A stretch of DNA of 64,000 bases from Microbacter sp. GSS18 (GTDB taxonomy: Bacteria; Actinomycetota; Actinomycetes; Actinomycetales; Microbacteriaceae). The number at the start of each line of letters is the position of its first letter. Position 1 is the stretch's first letter. Location: assembly GCA_029319145.1 (NCBI GenBank), contig CP119753.1, forward strand, positions 2,976,001 through 3,040,000. The letters are read 5' to 3'. The notes under the pieces are model-generated. The model did not search any database and was not told where the DNA came from. It saw only the letters and a program-made list of their open reading frames with translations. This document shows positions 59,483 through 64,000 of the stretch, piece after piece. Both the position numbers and the translations under genes were made by a program.

Positions 59483-59935
59483 TTACTTGGCGGCGACGAC
59501 CTGCAGCGTGATCACAGCGGTCAGGTCGTCGCGCAGACGGACCGTGGCCTCGTGCTCGCCGACCGACTTGATCGGTGCGGTGATGTGGATCTTGCGCTTG
59601 TCGAGGTCACCCAGGCCCGCGGTCTTGACCGCGTCGGCGACGTCGGCCGGCTTGACCGAACCGAACAGACGACCCTCGCCACCGGCCTTGACCGAGAGGC
59701 GGACGGTGTTCGACTCGAGGGTGTTCTTCAGCGCCACGGCCTCTTCGTGGTCGTGGATCGCGCGGGCGTCGCGAGCGGCGCGGATCGACGCGACCTGCTT
59801 CTCGCCACCGCGGGTCCACGCCACAGCGAAGCCCTGGGGGATGAGGTAGTTGCGGGCGTACCCGTTCTTGACCTCGACCACGTCACCGGCGCTCCCGAGC
59901 CCGGCGACCTCATTCGTGAGAATCAGCTTTGCCAT
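59483..59935 (-). CDS. rplI: 50S ribosomal protein bL9
   Basis: 150 residues, normal for bL9. N-terminal rRNA-binding domain [20 protein letters not shown] with [14 protein letters not shown], central helix (about 45-75) and C-terminal domain with [22 protein letters not shown] 59935, eleven nucleotides after the rpsR stop. Confidence 0.97.
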   Translation of the reverse strand: MAKLILTNEVAGLGSAGDVVEVKNGYARNYLIPQGFAVAWTRGGEKQVASIRAARDARAIHDHEEAVALKNTLESNTVRLSVKAGGEGRLFGSVKPADVADAVKTAGLGDLDKRKIHITAPIKSVGEHEATVRLRDDLTAVITLQVVAAK

Positions 59936-59946
59936 TCCGGTACTCC

Positions 59947-60201
59947 TCAACGGCCAGCGCCGGCGTAAGGCAGGAGCGCCATCTCGCGCGCGTTCTTGAT
60001 CGCCTTGGCGATCAGACGCTGCTCCTGCACCGAGACACCGGTGATACGACGGGCGCGGATCTTGCCGCGCTCCGAGATGAACTTGCGAAGCGTGGCGACG
60101 TCCTTGTAGTCAATGACGCCCACGCGGATCGACTTCGCGGGAGCGGCGTTCTTCGCGCCCTTCCGCGGCTTGCGGCGGTCGCCGCTCGACTTTCCAGCCA
60201 T
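59947..60201 (-). CDS. rpsR: 30S ribosomal protein bS18
   Basis: 84 residues: basic N-terminal tail ([15 protein letters not shown]), then [18 protein letters not shown] and [29 protein letters not shown], the universal S18 core. No zinc-binding CxxC at the N-terminus, so it is the zinc-independent (C-minus) form, consistent in style with a zinc-responsive lifestyle but not proof of it. Confidence 0.97.
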   Translation of the reverse strand: MAGKSSGDRRKPRKGAKNAAPAKSIRVGVIDYKDVATLRKFISERGKIRARRITGVSVQEQRLIAKAIKNAREMALLPYAGAGR

Positions 60202-60223
60202 GGTCTTCCTTCGTGTGAGGTGA

Positions 60224-60271
60224 ATGCTTCGTCTCGCTGCGCTCGCTCAACGGACCGAGCGGATGAAGCAT
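60224..60271. repeat. REP-like hairpin between ssb and rpsR
   Basis: Outer arms ATGCTTC (60224-60230)/GAAGCAT (60265-60271) and inner arms CGCTCG (60240-60245)/CGAGCG (60256-60261). On the minus strand it contains GTTGAGCGAGCGCAGCGAGA, a motif I recall as recurrent between genes in Microbacterium-like genomes. It lies inside the ribosomal operon. Confidence 0.55.
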
Positions 60272-60294
60272 CCGGAGTTTGTGTGTGAGATCTC

Positions 60295-60789
60295 TTAGAA
60301 CGGAGTGTCGTCGCCGTAGGAGCCCGGAGTGCTCCAGGCGTCTGCGCCGCTGTTCGACGAACCGGGGGTCGACCACGGCTCGTCGGCGACCTGCGCCTGC
60401 TGGCGCGGGGCACCGCCGCCGCCACCGGCGGCACGGGTGACCTGCGCGGTCGCGTAGCGCAGCGACGGGCCGATCTCGTCGACCTCGAGCTCGATCGAAA
60501 CGCGGTTGTTGCCCTCGCGGTCCTGGTAGGAGCGCTGCTTCAGGCGACCCTGAGCGACGACGCGCATGCCCTTGGTGAGGGAGCCTGCGACGTGCTCGGC
60601 GAAGTCGCGCCAGCAGCTCGCGCGGAGGAACAGCGCCTCGCCGTCCTTCCACTCGTTCGCCTGGCGGTCGAACGTGCGGGGGGTCGACGCGATGGTGAAG
60701 TTCGCGACGGGCAGACCGTTCTGCGTGTAGCGCAGCTCGGGATCAGCCGTGAGGTTTCCCACGACGGTGATGATCGTCTCGCCGGCCAT
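60295..60789 (-). CDS. ssb: Single-stranded DNA-binding protein
   Basis: 164 residues. OB-fold (1-110): [20 protein letters not shown], then [30 protein letters not shown]. Gly/Pro/Ser-rich linker and the acidic tip GDDTPF that recruits replication and repair partners. Located between rpsF and rpsR, the usual actinobacterial arrangement. Confidence 0.97.
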   Translation of the reverse strand: MAGETIITVVGNLTADPELRYTQNGLPVANFTIASTPRTFDRQANEWKDGEALFLRASCWRDFAEHVAGSLTKGMRVVAQGRLKQRSYQDREGNNRVSIELEVDEIGPSLRYATAQVTRAAGGGGGAPRQQAQVADEPWSTPGSSNSGADAWSTPGSYGDDTPF

Positions 60790-60793
60790 CGAC

Positions 60794-61168
60794 TCAGGCC
60801 TTCGCAGCCTTGGCGGTCTTGCGGGCAGCCTTCTCCTCGGCGCGCTTGGCCTCGGCGGCGACCTGGGCGATGGCCTCCTCGGCGCGCAGCACCTTGGTGC
60901 GCATGATCTGCTCGCTCAGCTTCAGCTGGCGGTCGAGCTCCTGCGTGGCGTCGGCGGTCGCGGTGAAGTTGACGACGGCGTAGATGCCCTCGGTCTTCTT
61001 CTGGATCTCGTAGGCGAGACGGCGGCGGCCCCAGATGTCGACCTTGTCGATCGAGCCACCGTCGTTCGTGATGACTGCGAGGAACTTGTCGAGGTTGGCG
61101 CCGACCTGGCGCTCGTCGATCTCAGGGTTCAGGATGACCATGAGTTCGTACTCGTGCGTGTGCGTCAC
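60794..61168 (-). CDS. rpsF: 30S ribosomal protein bS6
   Basis: 124 residues. Ferredoxin-like S6 fold: [19 protein letters not shown], then [26 protein letters not shown], with a charged Ala/Lys-rich C-terminal extension (about 95-124). GTG start 61168 with AAGGAGG seven nucleotides upstream. First gene of rpsF-ssb-rpsR-rplI. Confidence 0.97.
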   Translation of the reverse strand: MTHTHEYELMVILNPEIDERQVGANLDKFLAVITNDGGSIDKVDIWGRRRLAYEIQKKTEGIYAVVNFTATADATQELDRQLKLSEQIMRTKVLRAEEAIAQVAAEAKRAEEKAARKTAKAAKA

Positions 61169-61194
61169 TAACCCACCTCCTTCGGACTAGAACG

Positions 61195-61217
61195 GCTCGC
61201 GGGCATTTCCCGTGAGC
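61195..61217 (-). promoter_or_regulatory. Hairpin in the rpsF leader and -10 element
   Basis: Minus-strand GCTCACGGG-aaatg-CCCGCGAGC (61217-61195), one internal mismatch, between a possible -10 TACCAT (61287-61282) and the rpsF ribosome binding site. S6:S18 autoregulation through a leader hairpin is known in several bacteria; I cannot confirm the CCG loop motif here. Confidence 0.4.
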
Positions 61218-61325
61218 AGGAGGGTGTGTTGCACGTCGTCCGGCAGGCGCACGGGCGTGCGCATGCGCAGACAACCCTCCTATGGTACCGGATGCCGTAG
61301 CGCACCGCACATCGGGGCCACCGGG

Positions 61326-62519
61326 TCAGGCGAAGGCGGGGATGCCGGTCAGGTGTCGGCCGAGGACGAGGGTGTGCACCTCGTCGGTGCCCTCGTACGT
61401 GCGCACCGACTCGAGGTTCGCCGCGTGGCGGATCGGTGGGTTCTCCAGCAGCACGCCGTCGCCGCCGAGGATCGTGCGGGCCTCACGCGCGATCTGGATC
61501 GCCGCGCGCACGTTCGCGAGCTTGCCCAGCGAGATCTGCTCGGGCGTGAGTGCGCCCACCTCCTTGCGCCGCCCGAGGTGCAGCGCGAGCAGCGCGCCCT
61601 TCTGCAGCTCGACGACCATGTCGGCGAGCTTGCGCTGGGTCAGCTGGAACCCTGCGATCGGCCGGCCGAACTGCTCTCGGCGCAGCGCATGCCGCAGCGC
61701 GGCCTCGTAGCTGTCGCGGGCGGCACCGAGCGCGCCCCACGCGATGCCGTACCTCGCCTCGTTGAGCGCCGAGAAGGGCCCGCGCAGCCCCCGCGCGCCG
61801 GGCAGCACGGCGTCCGCCGGCAGCCGCACACCTTCGAAGGTCAGCTCGGTCTGGATCGATGCCCGCATCGACCCCTTCGGCTCGAGCACGCGCGCGGCGA
61901 ACCCGTCGGCATCCGTCGGCACGATGAACCCGCGAACGCCCTCATCGGTCTGCGCCCACACGATCGCGATGTGCGCGATCGTCCCCATGCCGATCCAGCG
62001 CTTGGACCCGCTGAGCACCCAGTCGGCACCCTCGCGCCGGGCGCGGGTCGTCATGCTCGCCGGGTCCGAGCCCGACCCCGGCTCGGTCAGCCCGAAGCAT
62101 CCGATCACCTCGCCGCGCGCCATCGGAGGCAGCCACCGCGCCTTCTGCGACTCGGATCCCCAGCGGTGGATCGAGCTCATCGCGAGCGACCCCTGCACCG
62201 AGACGAACGTGCGCACGCCCGAGTCGCCGGCCTCGAGTTCGAGGGCGGCGAGACCGTACTCCACCGCGCCGCGACCGGGACATCCGTAGCCGTCCAGACT
62301 CATTCCGAGGACACCGAGTTCGCCCAGCTTCGGCGCCAGCTCGGCCGGGAAGACGGCGCGATCGAACCAGTCGGCGATGTGCGGCCGGATCTCGGCGTCC
62401 ACGAACCCGCGGACGCGATCGCGCACCGCCCGCTCGTCGTCCGTCAGCAGCGCGTCGATGTCCAGGACGTCCGATGCCGTGCGCAGCATCGCGATGTCGT
62501 CGGGATCCCTGGGCTCCAC
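61326..62519 (-). CDS. Acyl-CoA dehydrogenase (glutaryl-CoA dehydrogenase-like)
   Basis: 397 residues. ERAVRDRVRGFVDAEIRPHI near the start, CFGLTEPGSGSDPASMTTRARREG near residue 145 and the late ARTILGGDGVLLENPPIRHAANLESVRTYEGTDEVHTLVLGRHLTG, whose YEGT glutamate is the catalytic base of glutaryl-CoA-type dehydrogenases. The GTG at 62519 has GAGGAGG five nucleotides upstream; longer in-frame extensions exist but lack this. Substrate may be glutaryl-CoA or another short acyl-CoA. Confidence 0.88.
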   Translation of the reverse strand: MEPRDPDDIAMLRTASDVLDIDALLTDDERAVRDRVRGFVDAEIRPHIADWFDRAVFPAELAPKLGELGVLGMSLDGYGCPGRGAVEYGLAALELEAGDSGVRTFVSVQGSLAMSSIHRWGSESQKARWLPPMARGEVIGCFGLTEPGSGSDPASMTTRARREGADWVLSGSKRWIGMGTIAHIAIVWAQTDEGVRGFIVPTDADGFAARVLEPKGSMRASIQTELTFEGVRLPADAVLPGARGLRGPFSALNEARYGIAWGALGAARDSYEAALRHALRREQFGRPIAGFQLTQRKLADMVVELQKGALLALHLGRRKEVGALTPEQISLGKLANVRAAIQIAREARTILGGDGVLLENPPIRHAANLESVRTYEGTDEVHTLVLGRHLTGIPAFA

Positions 62520-62697
62520 TGCCGCCTCCTCGCCGCCGCGCCACCGTGGCGCGTGCTCCTCCAGTGTGGGCGACCGGCCGGCGGGACGCATCCACGATGA
62601 GGCCACGGGGGGACTTTCGCCCTTCGCCAGGGCGCGTCTATCGTGAAGCATGTGAACCGGACCATGATGTCCGGTAGTCCTGCCCGAGGAGATGATC

Positions 62698-64000
62698 GTG
62701 ACCACGTTCGACCACACATACGACGTCGTCGTCGTCGGCTCGGGAGCCGGCGCCTTCGCCACCGCGCTCGGCGCTGCAGACGCCGGGCTGTCGGTGCTCA
62801 TGCTCGAGTCCACCGAGAAGTGGGGTGGGAACTCCGCCATGTCGGGCGGCGGCATGTGGCTGCCGAACAACCCGCTCATGCAGCGCGCCGGTGCGGGCGA
62901 TTCGCGCGAGGAGGCGTTGACCTATCTCGAGGCCACCGTCGGCGAAACCGGACGCAGCACCTCCCGCGCACGCAAGGAGGCGTTCGTCGACGGCGTGGCG
63001 GACCTCGTGCTGACCAGCGAGAAGCACGGCATCCGCTTCTCGCGCGCCACCGACTACCCCGACTACTACCCGGAGCTCCCCGGCGGCAAGATCGGCCGCG
63101 CGATCGAGCCGACCCCGTATGACCGCCGGAAGATCGGCGACTGGTGGGGCTCGAGCACCGCACTGATACCGTTCCCGGCCAAGACCGACGACTTCTGGCT
63201 CCTCGGCCGCGCCTGGTCGACGTCGAGCGGGTTCGCGCGCGGTGTGCAGCTGGCCGGCCGCACCGCCCTGGGCCTGGCGCGCGGAAAGCTGCTGGTGGGG
63301 ATGGGCGCGGCCCTGGGCACCGCGTACCTCGACGCCGTCGTCCAGCGCCTGGGGGTGCCGCTGTGGCTCGAGTCCCCCGTCGAGGACCTCATCATCGAGG
63401 ACGGCCGCGTCGTCGGCATCCGCGCGACGCACGAGGGCCGGCCGGTCGCGATCGGCGCGACCCATGGCGTCATGCTGGCGGCGGGCGGCTTCGACCGCAA
63501 CGTCGAGTGGCGGCAGAAGTACCAGGGCGTCGACGGCTCGCCGTCCGGGTGCGCGGGCGCCCTCGGTCATCCGATCGCGATGGCCGAGGCGGCCGGCGCG
63601 GCTCTCGAGCTCATGGACGACGCGTGGTGGGGCGCCTCGACGATGGCGCCCGCCGGCGGGGAGCCGACGTTCCTGGTGTCGGAGCGGTCGCTGCCGTTCT
63701 CGATCATCGTCGACGCGCAGGGCGACCGGTTCGCGAACGAGTCGGAGTCCTACGTCGACATCGGCCACCGCATGCTCGAGCACGACCGCGACGGTGCCTA
63801 CTGGCTCGTCGCCGACGCGCGGCACGCACGGCGGTACCTGCGCGCGTGGGCCATGGATCCGCGGGCGAACAAGGCGCTCGCCGACCAGGGCATCACGCGG
63901 CAGGCTCGATCGATCGAAGAGCTCGCGACCGCGATCGGCGTCGCCCCGCAGCGCCTGCGGTCGACGGTCGAACGCTTCAACGGCTTCGCGCGAGCGGGCG
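62698..64000 (+). CDS. 3-ketosteroid dehydrogenase-like FAD oxidoreductase, truncated by window end
   Basis: 434 residues visible; the frame is open to the last base. FAD site YDVVVVGSGAGAFATALGAA, then GGNSAMSGGGMWLPNNPLMQRAG as in 3-oxosteroid 1-dehydrogenases and FAD-binding fumarate reductase-like proteins. Later GVMLAAGGFDRNVEWRQKY and IIVDAQGDRFANES. GTG 62698 follows GAGGAG with six nucleotides; an ATG at 62692 overlaps that site. Divergent from the acyl-CoA dehydrogenase. Steroid specificity is not certain. Confidence 0.85.
   Translation, partial: MTTFDHTYDVVVVGSGAGAFATALGAADAGLSVLMLESTEKWGGNSAMSGGGMWLPNNPLMQRAGAGDSREEALTYLEATVGETGRSTSRARKEAFVDGVADLVLTSEKHGIRFSRATDYPDYYPELPGGKIGRAIEPTPYDRRKIGDWWGSSTALIPFPAKTDDFWLLGRAWSTSSGFARGVQLAGRTALGLARGKLLVGMGAALGTAYLDAVVQRLGVPLWLESPVEDLIIEDGRVVGIRATHEGRPVAIGATHGVMLAAGGFDRNVEWRQKYQGVDGSPSGCAGALGHPIAMAEAAGAALELMDDAWWGASTMAPAGGEPTFLVSERSLPFSIIVDAQGDRFANESESYVDIGHRMLEHDRDGAYWLVADARHARRYLRAWAMDPRANKALADQGITRQARSIEELATAIGVAPQRLRSTVERFNGFARAG

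Noticed and set aside
1-64000. CRISPR arrays, IS elements, prophage or tRNA/rRNA genes
   Set aside because: I saw no regularly spaced repeats, transposase or integrase motifs, and no cloverleaf or rRNA-like stretches.

Overview
The window reads as a chromosomal segment from a high-GC actinobacterium, most likely Microbacteriaceae and close to Microbacterium. This is inferred from about 70% GC, frequent GTG/TTG starts, GTGA/ATGA overlaps between genes, many start codons preceded at 6-7 nt by a TAnnnT -10 hexamer (leaderless-type promoters), and the gene families present. I see no rRNA, tRNA, CRISPR array, insertion sequence, integrase or prophage. It looks like ordinary chromosome with small accessory clusters.

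Layout. 1-6.4 kb: a minus-strand zinc operon (znuA, znuC, znuB, zur, a YcgR-type permease, a YcgQ-type partner), a membrane-anchored Ig/propeller-like protein and the start of a 3-methyladenine DNA glycosylase. A Zur-type palindrome overlaps the znuA promoter. 6.5-11.8 kb: a YjdF-like membrane protein, then an operon of a Pat/HisC-type aminotransferase with branched-chain 2-oxoacid dehydrogenase E1alpha, E1beta and E2. 11.9-17.5 kb: small membrane proteins, a WXG100-like/alpha-beta hydrolase pair, a low-molecular-weight phosphatase, purB, and two head-to-head palindromic elements. 17.5-27.5 kb: mostly single genes (prenyltransferase-fold protein, VOC protein, hydrolases, tyrosine phosphatase, amidohydrolase, thioesterase, PhzF), a two-gene MerR-HEAT/HEAT operon behind a textbook 19-bp-spacer MerR promoter, and a lipoate ligase-like protein.

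27.6-35.9 kb: a sugar or polyol operon (Gfo/Idh/MocA dehydrogenase, isomerase, ABC importer without its ATPase), a convergent ROK repressor, an Asp/Glu/hydantoin racemase and an LLM oxidoreductase. 35.9-37.8 kb: a 46-residue zinc ribbon missed by long-ORF calling, a second racemase, and a DsbA/FrnE protein coupled to a 57-residue CxxxxC protein. 37.8-45.6 kb: a protocatechuate 4,5-cleavage cluster (ligJ, ligK, ligI, fused ligAB, ligC, an aldo-keto reductase and a ModA-like protein) with a divergent LysR regulator. Together the Lig enzymes take protocatechuate to pyruvate plus oxaloacetate.

45.6-57.5 kb: assorted enzymes, including a single-frame fusion of MarR regulator, GNAT acetyltransferase and beta-hydroxyacid dehydrogenase, a 1052-residue secreted M14 carboxypeptidase, two SHOCT-domain proteins (one behind a CsoR-like palindrome), dodecin and PlsC. 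57.5-61.2 kb: dnaB, a non-coding region with six co-oriented DnaA-box-like sites, and the ribosomal operon rpsF-ssb-rpsR-rplI. 61.3-64 kb: an acyl-CoA dehydrogenase and a divergent 3-ketosteroid dehydrogenase-like flavoprotein cut by the window end.

The best candidates for something new are the MarR-GNAT-dehydrogenase fusion, the MerR-HEAT pair, the WXG100-like/hydrolase pair, the small protein tied to the DsbA homologue, and the DnaA-box field in front of dnaB.
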